The notes: generated by a model not told the origin, from the letters alone. Positions 8,853-18,013 are shown, counted from the first letter of the stretch. The stretch is 36,487 nt of DNA from Bacteroidales bacterium (GCA_016783885.1 JADHVR010000036.1:1-36487), one strand, 5' to 3'. A program made the numbers and translations.

Positions 8853-10136
8853 TTAAATCATCAATCTTTCAATCTCCTCCACTTCCCTCGGAATATTTTC
8901 CATCAGATCCACCGGTTTTTCATCTACCAAAATATCATTCTCAATCCTTATTCCGATACCTTCTTCCTTAATATAAAGTCCCGGTTCGCAGGTAAGTATC
9001 ATTCCTTTTTTAAATTCCTGGTATTTACCGCCCACATCATGCACATCTAAACCGATGAAGTGAGCCACGCCGTGCATCAGGTATTTGGAGTACAAAGGCT
9101 GGTCAGCATCTTGCTTTTCAACATCTTCTTTGGTAAACAATCCCAAACCCATCATTTCCTTTTCCATCATTTTCCACACTTCTTTATTCACCTTGTCAAT
9201 GGTGTTTCCGGGTTTATAAAGCTTGATGGCTTTTTTCTGAACCCTTAAAACAGCTTCATAACATTGCCTTTGTCGTGTGGTAAATTTTCCGTTAACTGGG
9301 ATTGTCCGTGTGCAGTCGGCTGCATAGTTGCCGTATTCGGCGCCGAAGTCCATAAGCAAAAGGTCGCCATCCTTACATTCCCCGCTGTTTTCAATATAAT
9401 GAAGCACCAAAGCATTTTTCCCTGATCCGATAACCGGCTGGTAAGCATGTCCTCCTGCGCCATTCATCAGGTATTCATGCGTTATCTCAGCTTCAATTTC
9501 ATATTCTTTTGCGCCAGGTTTAACAAATTTCAGAATACGCCTGAAAGCCGATTCAGTGATATCACACGCTTTTTGGATCAACTTAATTTCTTCAGGTTCT
9601 TTAACAAGCCTTTGATTTGTAATTAAGGGCGCTAATCTTTCAATGTTGTGGGCAGGATATTGCTCTTTTATGCTTGTAGCAAAGCGATTATCGCGATAAG
9701 CCACATCCGTTTGATATTTTATATACTCATTAAGATTAATGTAGATATTATCTGAATTTAAAACAAGGTCTCTGAGAACCGCATCAAAGTCATCAAGCCA
9801 TTTAACGGTTTCCACTCCGGAAATCTTTCTTACTTCTTCTCTAATATATTTATGCCCTGTCCATGTTTCAAGCTGTTCATTTGGTTTTATGGTAAAAACA
9901 ATCTCCCTTAATTTCTTATCAGGAAAATCGGGGCATAAGGTTAGAATACATTTTTCCTGTTGCAGTCCTGTCAGATAAAACATATCCGAATTTTGACGGA
10001 AAGGAAAATTCTGGTCAGCGTTGCGGTTTAGTTCATCATTTGCATTGATTATTGCTACAGAACCGGGCAGGAGTTTTTTTACAAGCTTTACCCGGTTATT
10101 AATAAAAAAGGATGTTTTGATGTGTTGGTATTTCAT
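8853..10136 (-). CDS. pepP: Xaa-Pro aminopeptidase (aminopeptidase P)
   Basis: An M24B metallopeptidase that removes N-terminal residues preceding proline, in the cytoplasm. Its 427 residues comprise the creatinase-like N-terminal domain (about 1-170) and the pita-bread catalytic domain (about 175-427). All five metal ligands are visible: D263 in LMDFGAEYGN, D274 in AADCTRT, H359 in HGVAHFIGLDVHDVG, E384 in LTCEPGLYI and E399 in GIRIENDILV. The ATG at 10136 gives the usual start. It is monocistronic, divergent from sdhC, and separated from the glucosaminidase gene by 120 bases in which I see nothing distinctive. Confidence 0.96.
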   Translation of the reverse strand: MKYQHIKTSFFINNRVKLVKKLLPGSVAIINANDELNRNADQNFPFRQNSDMFYLTGLQQEKCILTLCPDFPDKKLREIVFTIKPNEQLETWTGHKYIREEVRKISGVETVKWLDDFDAVLRDLVLNSDNIYINLNEYIKYQTDVAYRDNRFATSIKEQYPAHNIERLAPLITNQRLVKEPEEIKLIQKACDITESAFRRILKFVKPGAKEYEIEAEITHEYLMNGAGGHAYQPVIGSGKNALVLHYIENSGECKDGDLLLMDFGAEYGNYAADCTRTIPVNGKFTTRQRQCYEAVLRVQKKAIKLYKPGNTIDKVNKEVWKMMEKEMMGLGLFTKEDVEKQDADQPLYSKYLMHGVAHFIGLDVHDVGGKYQEFKKGMILTCEPGLYIKEEGIGIRIENDILVDEKPVDLMENIPREVEEIERLMI

Positions 10137-10219
10137 GAGTTATAAGTTTACGGTTATTTAAAATCTATACAAATTAAAGAAATATCTAAATTTATAATCC
10201 GATAAAATAAATAAAAATA

Positions 10220-10227
10220 TACTTTTG
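10220..10227 (+). promoter_or_regulatory. candidate -7 box of the sdhCAB operon
   Basis: TACTTTTG matches TAnnTTTG and lies 62 bases before the preferred sdhC ATG. There is no good TTG at the expected upstream distance. It is the only such match in the pepP-sdhC spacer on this strand. Confidence 0.45.
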
Positions 10228-10289
10228 CATTGTTAATTTAATAACAAAAGGGCAGAAGTATTAAGTATTTTTTGACTAAATCATTGATT

Positions 10290-10961
10290 ATGGGCACTTC
10301 GAGATTTCAATCATCGCTTGCAAAAAAATTTATAATGGCATTTGCAGGATTGTTTTTAATTACATTCCTGTTTGTTCATTTGGGTATAAACATATTGGTA
10401 TTATTACCCGATACCGACTGGTTCAACATTGCTGCTAATTTTATGGCATCAAATCTTATAATTAAGGTTTTTGAGGTTGTATTGTTTGGCGGGTTCATCA
10501 TCCATATCATATACGGATTGGTTTTGCAAATTCAAAACTGGTGGGCGCGCCCTCATCGCTATAAAGTAGAAGGCTGGTCGCATAAATCACCTTTCTCCAA
10601 ATTTATGATCCATACTGCAATAATTATTTTGATTTTCCTGATAATCCATCTTATAAATTTTTATTTCCGTTCAAAGTTTGGGGAAATGGGCGAAGTTACT
10701 ATTAACGGCAATCACTATCACGATATGGCAGCCTTGGTGTTAGCCAGATTCAAATTGATAGAATATGTGATTGGATATATTATTGCCTTTATTATTTTAG
10801 GTTTTCATCTACATCACGGATTCCAGTCAGCCTTTCAGTCGCTCGGATTAAATCATTATAAATATACCCCTATTATCAATAAGGTTCGTACTCTTATTTC
10901 CATTATTCTGCCATTGGGTTTTATTATTATTCCTCTGGCTGTATATTTTGGTAATTATTAA
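10290..10961 (+). CDS. sdhC: succinate dehydrogenase/fumarate reductase cytochrome b subunit
   Basis: Membrane anchor of the complex II-type succinate:menaquinone oxidoreductase or fumarate reductase. This start gives 223 residues with five hydrophobic helices. Histidines able to ligate heme occur in FVHLGINILV, GGFIIHIIYGL, FMIHTAIIIL and GFHLHHGFQSAF, consistent with the di-heme, single-polypeptide (type B, Wolinella-like) anchor known from Bacteroidota. I chose the ATG at 10290 (MGTSRFQSSLAKK). The reading frame also stays open to a TTG at 10272, which is less likely. It is first in the CAB order and 24 bases before the flavoprotein gene. Confidence 0.93.
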   Translation: MGTSRFQSSLAKKFIMAFAGLFLITFLFVHLGINILVLLPDTDWFNIAANFMASNLIIKVFEVVLFGGFIIHIIYGLVLQIQNWWARPHRYKVEGWSHKSPFSKFMIHTAIIILIFLIIHLINFYFRSKFGEMGEVTINGNHYHDMAALVLARFKLIEYVIGYIIAFIILGFHLHHGFQSAFQSLGLNHYKYTPIINKVRTLISIILPLGFIIIPLAVYFGNY

Positions 10962-10985
10962 TAACAGAAAAAAACATAACTATAT

Positions 10986-12905
10986 ATGGTTACTTTAAAT
11001 TCAAAAATACCCGAAGGACCGTTAGCAGAAAAGTGGTCAAAATACAAATCCTCTATGAAATTAGTGAACCCGGCTAATAAAAAGAAGCTGGATATTATTC
11101 TTGTCGGTACGGGACTTGCCGGTGCGTCAGCAGCTTCTTCATTAGGAGAGTTAGGATATAATGTGAAAGTCTTTTGTTTCCAGGATACTCCGAGAAGGGC
11201 ACATTCGGTTGCAGCACAGGGGGGCATTAATGCAGCAAAGAACTACAAAAACGATGGCGATAGCGTTTACCGTCTTTTTTACGATATGATAAAAGGCGGC
11301 GATTACAGGGCAAGAGAAGCAAATGTTTATCGTGCAGCAGAAGTCAGTAATGCTACCATTGATCAGTTAACAGCTCAGGGCGTTCCTTTTGCCAGGGAAT
11401 ATGGCGGCACATTGGATAACCGTTCATTTGGCGGGGTGCAGGTTTCAAGAACATTTTATGCCAAAGGACAAACAGGGCAGCAATGTATATTAGGTGCTTA
11501 TTCAGGATTAAGCCGGCAGGTAAAGAATGGTACCGTGAAAATGTTCAGCCGCCGTGAAATGCTCGAACTAATTATCGTTGATGGAAAAGCCAGGGGAATT
11601 ATAACAAGGAATCTAATAACCGGCGAAATAGAAAGACATTCAGGACATGCCGTAGTTCTGGCAACAGGCGGCTACGGAACTATTTACTACCTTTCTACTC
11701 TCGCTGTTAATTCTAATGCATCGGCTGCCTGGACAGCTTATAAAAAAGGAGCATTTTGGGGGAACCCGAGTTTTATTCAGATACATCCTTCAAGTATCCC
11801 TGTATTAAACGATTACCAGGCAAAGTTAACACTGATGTCCGAATCGCTGAGAAATGACGGCAGAGTTTGGGCTCCAAAGAAAAAGGGAGACAAAAGACCT
11901 GCTAATGATATTCCTGAAGAAGAAAGAGATTATTATTTGGAAAGAAGATACCCTGCTTACGGAAATCTTGTACCGAGAGATGTAGGTTCAAGAGCAGCCA
12001 AAGAAAGGTGTGATGCCGGTTATGGAGTTGGTGATACGGGTTTGGCTGTAAATCTTGACTTTAAAGATGCTATTGCAAAACAAGGCAAGGAAGCCATTGA
12101 AGAGAAGTACGGTAATCTTTTTGAAATGTATGAAAAGATAACAGGTATTAACCCTTATGAAGAGCCGATGCGTATTTATCCTGCCGGGCATTATACTATG
12201 GGTGGCTTATGGGTTGATTATGAACTAATGACTACTATTCCGGGTTTATTCGCTATTGGCGAGTCCAATTTCTCCGATCACGGTGCAAACCGATTGGGTG
12301 CAAGTTCATTGATGCAATGCTCCGGCGATGGTTACTTTATTATTCCTAATACAATAGGTAACTATCTCGCTGATGAGATCAGGACGCCAAAGATACCGAC
12401 TGATACTCATGAATTTGAAGAAGCTGAAAAGGCTGTTAAGTCAAAAATTGAAAAGCTGCTCTCGGTAAACGGCAGGCAAACTGTTACTTCATTCCATAAA
12501 CGATTAGGGAAAATTCTCTGGGATTACAGTGGAATGACAAGAAATGAAGAAGGTTTGAAGAAAGGTTTGGTTTTGGTAGATGAATTGGAAAAGGAATTCT
12601 GGAAAGACGTAAAAGTACCGGGAACTGCAGATGAATTGAACCAGGAATTAGAAAAAGCCGGAAGGGTAGCTGACTTCTTCGAACTGGCAAAATTAATAAT
12701 TACCGATGGTTTGAACCGCAGAGAATCATGCGGTGCTCATTTCCGTGAAGAAAGCAAGACAGAAACCGGCGAAGCAAAACGCGATGACAAGAATTATTCG
12801 TATGTTTCGGTTTGGGAATATAAAGGAAAAGACAAACCGCCTGAATTGCATAAAGAAGAATTGAACTATGAATATGTTGAAGTGAAGGTTAGAGACTATA
12901 AATAA
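10986..12905 (+). CDS. sdhA: succinate dehydrogenase/fumarate reductase flavoprotein subunit
   Basis: The catalytic FAD subunit that interconverts succinate and fumarate on the cytoplasmic face of the membrane. Its 639 residues begin with a dinucleotide-binding fold ([20 protein letters not shown], about 38-57). H73 in [11 protein letters not shown] is the expected covalent FAD attachment site. The C-terminal flavin-binding signature [21 protein letters not shown] and the HPSSIP and [10 protein letters not shown] segments are present. Its size and order (C-A-B) fit the Bacteroidota type B enzyme. Sequence alone does not settle whether it mainly oxidises succinate or reduces fumarate in vivo. 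Confidence 0.97.
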   Translation: MVTLNSKIPEGPLAEKWSKYKSSMKLVNPANKKKLDIILVGTGLAGASAASSLGELGYNVKVFCFQDTPRRAHSVAAQGGINAAKNYKNDGDSVYRLFYDMIKGGDYRAREANVYRAAEVSNATIDQLTAQGVPFAREYGGTLDNRSFGGVQVSRTFYAKGQTGQQCILGAYSGLSRQVKNGTVKMFSRREMLELIIVDGKARGIITRNLITGEIERHSGHAVVLATGGYGTIYYLSTLAVNSNASAAWTAYKKGAFWGNPSFIQIHPSSIPVLNDYQAKLTLMSESLRNDGRVWAPKKKGDKRPANDIPEEERDYYLERRYPAYGNLVPRDVGSRAAKERCDAGYGVGDTGLAVNLDFKDAIAKQGKEAIEEKYGNLFEMYEKITGINPYEEPMRIYPAGHYTMGGLWVDYELMTTIPGLFAIGESNFSDHGANRLGASSLMQCSGDGYFIIPNTIGNYLADEIRTPKIPTDTHEFEEAEKAVKSKIEKLLSVNGRQTVTSFHKRLGKILWDYSGMTRNEEGLKKGLVLVDELEKEFWKDVKVPGTADELNQELEKAGRVADFFELAKLIITDGLNRRESCGAHFREESKTETGEAKRDDKNYSYVSVWEYKGKDKPPELHKEELNYEYVEVKVRDYK

Positions 12906-12940
12906 TGGTTGAATGATAAAATATAACAATAATAACAGCA

Positions 12941-13684
12941 ATGAATATAAAACTTAAAATCTGGCGGCAAAAAAATGCGAAAGCCAAGGGTAAATTTGAA
13001 GATTACACTTTGGATGATGTTTCACCTGAAATGTCATTTCTCGAAATGTTGGATGCTTTAAACACAAAGCTGATAGAAGAAGGCGGTGATCCTGTTGCTT
13101 ATGATCACGATTGCAGGGAAGGAATATGCGGATGCTGCAGCTTATATATTAACGGCAATCCTCACGGGCCTGGTGAGAAAACAACAACCTGTGAATTGCA
13201 CATGCGTTCATTCAAAGATGGACAGACACTGATTGTTGAACCCTGGCGGGCAAAATCGTTTCCTGTTATTAAAGACCTGATAGTTGACCGTAATGCATTT
13301 GATAAGATCATTGTTGCCGGAGGTTTTATTTCTGTTGATGCAGGCTCTGCCCCTGATTCAAATTCTATTTTGGCTAAGAAAGAAAATGCCGATGAAGCAA
13401 TTAATTCTGCATCATGTATAGGATGTGGCGCATGTGTTGCTGCCTGTAAAAACGCTTCTGCAATGTTGTTTGTATCAGCCAAAATATCACAACTTGCGCT
13501 CCTGCCTCAGGGAAAAGTTGAAGCCATGGACAGAGTGAATGCAATGGTAGCCAGGATGGATGAATTAGGATTCGGAAACTGTACCAACACTTACGCCTGC
13601 GAAGCAGAATGCCCGAAAGGAATTAAAATTACCAACATAGCCCGCATGAACCGTGAGTTCTTTGCCGCTAAGGTTGTGGGGTAA
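12941..13684 (+). CDS. sdhB: succinate dehydrogenase/fumarate reductase iron-sulfur subunit
   Basis: An electron-transfer subunit carrying three Fe-S clusters between the flavoprotein and the heme anchor. In 247 residues the [2Fe-2S] cysteines are C58, C63, C66 and C84 ([11 protein letters not shown]...TTTCELH), with an additional C65. The ferredoxin-like cluster motif is C159[10 protein letters not shown]169, and further ligands sit at C214, C220 and C224 ([16 protein letters not shown]). It lies 35 bases after sdhA and is the last gene of the operon. It converges with arfB 85 bases downstream; no strong terminator hairpin is evident between them. Confidence 0.97.
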   Translation: MNIKLKIWRQKNAKAKGKFEDYTLDDVSPEMSFLEMLDALNTKLIEEGGDPVAYDHDCREGICGCCSLYINGNPHGPGEKTTTCELHMRSFKDGQTLIVEPWRAKSFPVIKDLIVDRNAFDKIIVAGGFISVDAGSAPDSNSILAKKENADEAINSASCIGCGACVAACKNASAMLFVSAKISQLALLPQGKVEAMDRVNAMVARMDELGFGNCTNTYACEAECPKGIKITNIARMNREFFAAKVVG

Positions 13685-13769
13685 AACATGAAGTAAGTTA
13701 CCAATAAAATATTAATTTTTTGTATTTGACATCACACATCATACATGATAACTATGGTGTTGACTCATT

Positions 13770-14198
13770 TCACAAAGCATCCGGCGGTTTTCTTTTCTCC
13801 TTTTTATCAGCTATTATCCGCTTCTTCTCCAATCGCTTTTCTTTTGATGCCGGCGTGGGTTTGGTGGGTTTTCGTTTTTTGGGAGGGGTGAGTGCCTTCT
13901 GCAATAATTCATAAAACTTTTCAATTGCTTTTTCCTTGTTTTTCAATTGCGAACGATCATCCTGCGAAACAATAATCAGTTCACCTTCGCTATTGATCTT
14001 GTTTTTAAGCTTTATTAGAAGGATATCTTTTTCTTCATCATTGAGCAAACCAGAGTTGGGAATATGAAACCTGAGTTCAACTTTAGTGCTGACCTTATTC
14101 ACGTGCTGCCCGCCCGGACCGCTGCTGCGGGAACTTGTGAACACCAGTTCACGTTCGAAAGGTATGCCTGTAAAGCCATTTTGCTCAATTGTTTCCAT
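13770..14198 (-). CDS. arfB: alternative ribosome-rescue factor, peptidyl-tRNA hydrolase ArfB
   Basis: A release-factor-like hydrolase that frees nascent chains from ribosomes stalled on non-stop mRNA. The 142 residues contain the catalytic GGQ (G29-G30-Q31) in SSRSSGPGGQHVNKVSTKVE. The C-terminal tail (about 108-142) is rich in lysine and arginine, as needed to enter the empty mRNA channel (ArfB/YaeJ/ICT1 family). It converges with sdhB. It is co-directional with the upstream antitoxin/toxin remnant, whose end lies 15 bases before its ATG. Confidence 0.95.
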   Translation of the reverse strand: METIEQNGFTGIPFERELVFTSSRSSGPGGQHVNKVSTKVELRFHIPNSGLLNDEEKDILLIKLKNKINSEGELIIVSQDDRSQLKNKEKAIEKFYELLQKALTPPKKRKPTKPTPASKEKRLEKKRIIADKKEKRKPPDAL

Positions 14199-14213
14199 AT
14201 TTTAGTAATCTAT

Positions 14214-14506
14214 TTATAAAATCCTATTTACCCAATATTCAGGATTTCTATGTTGATGAGCAACTGCAATGATAAAAATTTTATTATTGCGGATACAAGA
14301 AATTAAAATTATTTGGAAATCTTTTTACTATTGGTTTTCTGGTATTTGCTGTATGTTTTTCCCAAGCCTTTGGAAACTAGAAATTAACCTAATAATAGAT
14401 AAGGTTTCATTAAAAAATCATCTCCCAAGCCCTTGGATTGCATGTTATAATAATCAATTGCATCATCTAATTCAATTAAAGCAGGCTCAAGAAATTCAAC
14501 TTTCAT
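14214..14506 (-). pseudogene. broken RelE/ParE-family toxin gene
   Basis: Reading down the minus strand from the ATG at 14506, the first frame gives MKVEFLEPALIELDDAIDYY, a typical RelE/ParE toxin start, and stops after about 40 codons. The other frames supply the remaining pieces in order: LSIIRLISS, then PKAWEKHTANTRKPIVKRFP, then KIFIIAVAHQHRNPEYWVNR and a stop at 14214-14216. At least three frame changes are needed to join them, so the gene is inactive. Its ATG overlaps the antitoxin stop as ATGA (14503-14506), the usual coupling of such pairs. Sequencing errors could mimic this, but several in 290 bases would be unusual. Confidence 0.8.
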
Positions 14507-14718
14507 TGTTTATATTTTTCTATTATCTGCTCCAAAGGAATGGTAGTTACTTTACCTTTTGTTAAAGCATAATATCTTTCTTCGGATTCTTTAGCCCAAA
14601 CCCGTTCTATTTTTTCATCTGATTTATCTAAGCTTTGTGCCAGCATTTCTATAAGATGAATCCTTTCCGAAGGTCTTAAGTTCAATGCTTCCAAATATAG
14701 TGCTTCTGTATTTTCCAT
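14503..14718 (-). CDS. addiction-module antitoxin, small helical type
   Basis: A 71-residue protein (MENTEALYLEALNLRPSERI...) of the putative addiction module component family (unstable antitoxin, TIGR02574/PF09720-like). The N-terminal helical pair is typical: ALNLRPSERIHLIEMLAQSL. The C-terminal part should be the toxin-binding segment. Its stop overlaps the start of the RelE/ParE toxin by four bases, but that toxin is frameshifted, so this antitoxin is an orphan in the present sequence. It may persist by chance or to neutralise a related toxin elsewhere. Confidence 0.82.
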   Translation of the reverse strand: MENTEALYLEALNLRPSERIHLIEMLAQSLDKSDEKIERVWAKESEERYYALTKGKVTTIPLEQIIEKYKQ

Positions 14719-14763
14719 AAATCAATAAAATAAGTATTGAAAATAACTTAATTTTAATATAAG

Positions 14764-14796
14764 CAAAAATACAATAAATAATCCATGTATTCCAAA
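14764..14796 (-). promoter_or_regulatory. predicted promoter of the antitoxin gene
   Basis: On the minus strand TTTG (plus 14793-14796) is followed after 21 bases by TATTTTTG (plus 14764-14771), a full TTTG-N(17-23)-TAnnTTTG match. It lies 45 bases upstream of the antitoxin ATG. Confidence 0.55.
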
Positions 14797-15263
14797 AGAC
14801 GGCTTTTTATATATACTGAAACGCATAAACTTCGCAAATTACTGAAAAGCAATTATAGTGATTTAAAGTGAGTTGTGTTCATATTATTTTGCCTGCCCGT
14901 CCGTTCAGGCGGGCATTCCCGTTCAGTATCAGTTTATTTTCATGTGGATACAAATGACGTTATTTTGTATGTATACTCGTTCTTAATACCGAATAATCGG
15001 TACGAAAGTCAATACTGTTTGGGGAGAGTTATATCGATAGGAAAAGACTTATATTTTTTACCTGCCAGCCGTATAACTCAGGCAGGCGGGCATGCCCAAC
15101 TGTGTCATTCAGGCGGGCAAAACTTGTCCGTGTCGGTATAATATCATTAGTGGCACGAGCCGAATCCTGAATCTTCAATGGGCATCAAAACTATTTCTCT
15201 CCCGGAGGTTGTATTTTTCCAAATTATATTATTTTTACAACTCTAATCATTTTGTATTGAAAT
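14797..15263. other. gene-free region with GC-rich hairpins
   Basis: No convincing gene lies between the antitoxin promoter and the histidine kinase. Short open frames here (14875-15141, 15092-15331) have no recognisable family features. The stretch contains a GC-rich hairpin at 14894-14915 (TGCCCG...CGGGCA), a related cluster at 15061-15118 (CCTGCC...GGCAGG, then two GCGGGCA words), and AT-rich flanks. These resemble the CCTGCC/GGCAGG palindromes at 33385-33413. GTATTTTTCC at 15211-15220, about 50 bases before the kinase ATG, weakly resembles the GTATTTTCC boxes upstream of the surface-protein genes. Confidence 0.4.
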
Positions 15264-17225
15264 ATGGCACGACTATTTTTATTGGTGGTATTTTACTATA
15301 TAATTATATTTTGTTCTGCTCAACAAAATAAAATTGACAGTTTAATTAATACGCTGCCCGCAATAACCGATAAATATAAGAAGTCAAAAACTTTAAATAA
15401 TATTTGTTTAAAGCTGGTTTATATCAATCCCGATTCAGCATTAAAGTTTGGTCAAAGAGCATTGGAAATTGGAAAAGATGAAAATGATAACCTGATAAAA
15501 GGTGAATCTTTTAACAGGATTGGAATTGTATATGATGTAAAAAACGTATGGGATAGTGCTTTGATATTTTACGATTCAGCCTTGTTGTGTGCTGTTAAAG
15601 CCAATGATTCCATCACAATAGCAAGTGCTTATAATAACATCGGGCTGGTATATTGGAATAAATCCATATATGATAAAGCGATTGATAATTTTTTCAAATC
15701 ACTGAAATTATTCGAGAAACTTGGTAAAAAAAGAGGCGTTGCCAATACTTATAATAATATCGGTTTGATACTTATGGAGCAAGACCGCGATTCCTCTGCA
15801 TTGCAATACCAGTTTAGCAGTCTTAAAATACGTGAGGAAATTAGCGATGAATATGGGATAAATGATTCAAGACTAAACATAGCGCTTCTATACTGGAGTC
15901 TGAAAAAATATGACTCCAGTGCCTACTATTATAAAAGAGCTATTCCCTTTTATATTAAAACAGATAACCATTACGCATTAGGAACCGCATTTAACGGACT
16001 GGCAATGGTTTATGAAGATATTCATAAACCGGACTCTGCATTGTTTTATTATAATAAAGCTATTAATGAACATTTAGAAGTTCAGAATTTTTATAAAGCG
16101 GCATCAAGTTTACTCAACAAGGCACATGTTTATAATCAATCAGGCGATACTGAAAACGAGCTAAATATTCTACTCAAGGCAAAAAGTCTATTAGATGATG
16201 AAAGCTCAATTAGGGTCAGGTCGAAGATTTTATTTCAATTAGCCGAACTTTATAATAAAAATGGGCAATATAAAAAAGCATCTGAACTTTACCTGGAATT
16301 TAAAGCTATTGATGATAGTTTGTATAATGTTGACAGGGATGAAAAAATCGAGCAGATCAAGGTAAAATATGAAACTGAGAAGAAGGAAAAAGCACTCCTG
16401 AAGGAAAAAGCCGAAAACGAAAGATTGCAAAAGGAAAAGGCTCTGACCGAAATACGGTTATATAACCGTAACAAATGGATTATAGGAATAATAGGCGCCA
16501 GCCTTATTTTGATCTTCTTCATTTTATTTATTTCTCAACGAAATAAGCGAAAAGCACAGGCTGAAAAGGATTCGGCAATAATTATGGAAAGAGAAAAAGG
16601 ATTAAAAGCAGTGTTTAATGCACAGGAGGAGGAAAGGAAAAGAATTGCAAAAGACCTTCACGATGGTATAGGCCAGCAAATTAGCGCTATAAAAATGTAT
16701 TTTCAAAACTTTGCAAAAGGAATTATTGAAACGAAACCGGAACTAAAGGAAGACATTTTAAAGGTTGAAAAGATGGTAACAGATACTGGCACAGACATTA
16801 GGAACATATCTCACCAAATGATGCCAAAAGCTTTATTAGAATTAGGATTGGTAGATGCTTTGGAAGATTTGCTGGAAAATAGTTTTTTTAAGACAAACGT
16901 TAAATATAGCTTTGAAACCTTTGGATTAAAAAAACGCTTACCCTCGAATGTTGAAATTGCTTTATACAGAATTGCACAGGAATTATTTAATAATATTATT
17001 AAACATTCCGGGGCAAAAAAGGTAGATGTTCAACTTATGAAAATGGAAAGCCACTGTATTCTCATCGTCCGGGATGATGGACGGGGGATTCCGGAAAGTG
17101 AAGCATCTTACGGAATAGGTATGTTAAATATAAATAACCGCTTGAGCACTATAAACGGAAATTTGAATATGGATTCGGGTAAAGGTAAAGGTACTACTGC
17201 AACTATTAGGATTGGATTGGCATAG
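15264..17225 (+). CDS. TPR-containing sensor histidine kinase (HPK7, HisKA_3)
   Basis: A 653-residue membrane sensor. A signal peptide (about 1-19, ending IFCSAQQ) exports the N-terminal part. This consists of about eight tetratricopeptide repeats (about 40-340, with repeated AYNNIGLVYWNKSIYDKAI-like units). A lysine/glutamate-rich coiled coil (about 360-400), one transmembrane helix (about 404-424, WIIGIIGASLILIFF) and a second short coiled coil follow. The HisKA_3 domain has H466 in RIAKDLHDGIGQQISA. The HATPase domain has an N box (ELFNNIIKHSGAK) and G boxes (DDGRGI, YGIGMLNINNR, GKGKGTTATI). The cognate regulator follows 65 bases downstream. The TPR input suggests sensing of a protein or peptide, which is inference. 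Confidence 0.93.
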   Translation: MARLFLLVVFYYIIIFCSAQQNKIDSLINTLPAITDKYKKSKTLNNICLKLVYINPDSALKFGQRALEIGKDENDNLIKGESFNRIGIVYDVKNVWDSALIFYDSALLCAVKANDSITIASAYNNIGLVYWNKSIYDKAIDNFFKSLKLFEKLGKKRGVANTYNNIGLILMEQDRDSSALQYQFSSLKIREEISDEYGINDSRLNIALLYWSLKKYDSSAYYYKRAIPFYIKTDNHYALGTAFNGLAMVYEDIHKPDSALFYYNKAINEHLEVQNFYKAASSLLNKAHVYNQSGDTENELNILLKAKSLLDDESSIRVRSKILFQLAELYNKNGQYKKASELYLEFKAIDDSLYNVDRDEKIEQIKVKYETEKKEKALLKEKAENERLQKEKALTEIRLYNRNKWIIGIIGASLILIFFILFISQRNKRKAQAEKDSAIIMEREKGLKAVFNAQEEERKRIAKDLHDGIGQQISAIKMYFQNFAKGIIETKPELKEDILKVEKMVTDTGTDIRNISHQMMPKALLELGLVDALEDLLENSFFKTNVKYSFETFGLKKRLPSNVEIALYRIAQELFNNIIKHSGAKKVDVQLMKMESHCILIVRDDGRGIPESEASYGIGMLNINNRLSTINGNLNMDSGKGKGTTATIRIGLA

Positions 17226-17266
17226 TCGGCAGTCGGCAGTCAGACTGTAGACTGTGGACTGTGGAC
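17222..17266 (+). repeat. short tandem repeats between kinase and regulator genes
   Basis: The kinase-regulator spacer holds direct repeats of GTCGGCA (from 17225) that slide into GACTGTGGACTGTGGACT (up to 17266). They begin at the kinase stop codon and end 24 bases before the regulator ATG. Slippage here would alter spacing but no coding sequence. Confidence 0.6.
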
Positions 17267-17290
17267 TTATTTAACAGAACAAACACATTA

Positions 17291-17947
17291 ATGGAAAAAC
17301 CAGCACATAACATCATCCTCGCTGATGACCATGAAATTTTCCTGGACAGCCTGTCTGTTATGCTCAATTCTGAAGAAAACCTTAAAGTGGCAGGCAAAGT
17401 TAATAATGGCAAAGAGTTGGTAAAAAAGGTTCAGGAATCGGTTCCCGATCTGTGTATCGTTGACATGGACATGCCCAACATGAATGGTTTGCAGGCTTCG
17501 GAAATTTTGTTAAAATTATATCCGGATATTAAAATACTTATCCTCACCATGCACAAGGAAAAAAGTCTGATCAGGAAAATGATGAGCATGGGAGTAAAAG
17601 GCTATTTAATTAAAACGTGTGATAAAGATGAATTTATTTTTGCCATTAACCAGGTTCTAAAAAATAAAACCCATTTTTCGGATGAAGTAATTAAAACAAT
17701 AGTTAAAGATAACGATTTTAATAATCCCGATTCTTCCTATCTTTCAAAAATAGCAATGTTGAGCAACAGAGAAAAAGAAATCATCCGGCATCTTTGTATC
17801 GGATTGAAAAATAAACAAATATCCGAAAAACTTTATATCAGCCCGAAAACTATTGATAACCATCGCACCAGTATCATGCGAAAATTGGATGTTCATAATA
17901 TTGTTGAATTGATCCGTTTTTGTTTGAAGCATGGATTAGCGGAATAA
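17291..17947 (+). CDS. NarL/FixJ-family response regulator
   Basis: A transcription factor paired with the preceding histidine kinase. From the ATG at 17291 it has 218 residues. The receiver domain (about 6-120) has the acidic pair in ILADDHEIF, the phospho-acceptor D58 in CIVDMDMPNMNG, a T in LILTMHKEKS, and the lysine in YLIKTCDKDE. The C-terminal LuxR-type helix-turn-helix (about 155-215) reads LSNREKEIIRHLCIGLKNKQ then ISEKLYISPKTIDNHRTSIM. The frame extends upstream to a GTG at 17261, but that would put the start inside a tandem repeat, so I prefer the ATG. A palindromic box lies 29 bases downstream, in front of the next gene, and could be its operator. Confidence 0.94.
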   Translation: MEKPAHNIILADDHEIFLDSLSVMLNSEENLKVAGKVNNGKELVKKVQESVPDLCIVDMDMPNMNGLQASEILLKLYPDIKILILTMHKEKSLIRKMMSMGVKGYLIKTCDKDEFIFAINQVLKNKTHFSDEVIKTIVKDNDFNNPDSSYLSKIAMLSNREKEIIRHLCIGLKNKQISEKLYISPKTIDNHRTSIMRKLDVHNIVELIRFCLKHGLAE

Positions 17948-17975
17948 ACAATTATTTTGACTTTATTATTATCAA

Positions 17976-18013
17976 ATAGGGTATTTACCCTATCAAATTA
18001 AGTCATTTCCCCT
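17976..18013 (+). promoter_or_regulatory. palindromic box pair, candidate operator
   Basis: ATAGGGTA-TT-TACCCTAT (17976-17993) is a perfect 8-2-8 palindrome. A related word, AGTCATTTCCCCT (18001-18013), follows at 22 bases from GGGTATTTACCCT (17979-17991). The same core occurs as GGGTATTTTCCCT at 29888-29900 and 33927-33939, upstream of two T9SS genes. Its position beside a NarL-type regulator gene and about 100 bases before a secreted-protein start suggests a regulator-binding site; binding is inferred. Confidence 0.5.

Noticed and set aside
10272..10289. TTG start extending sdhC by six residues
   Set aside because: The ATG at 10290 gives the conventional N-terminus (MGTSRFQSS). No ribosome-binding signal favours the TTG.
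14269..14565. 98-codon plus-strand open frame
   Set aside because: It lies antisense to the toxin remnant and antitoxin end, has no family features, and the minus-strand pieces read clearly as RelE/ParE.
14875..15331. Two overlapping short plus-strand open frames (88 and 79 codons)
   Set aside because: Their codons run through palindromic GC-rich repeats, and one overlaps the kinase start. No signal peptide, motif or upstream site supports them.
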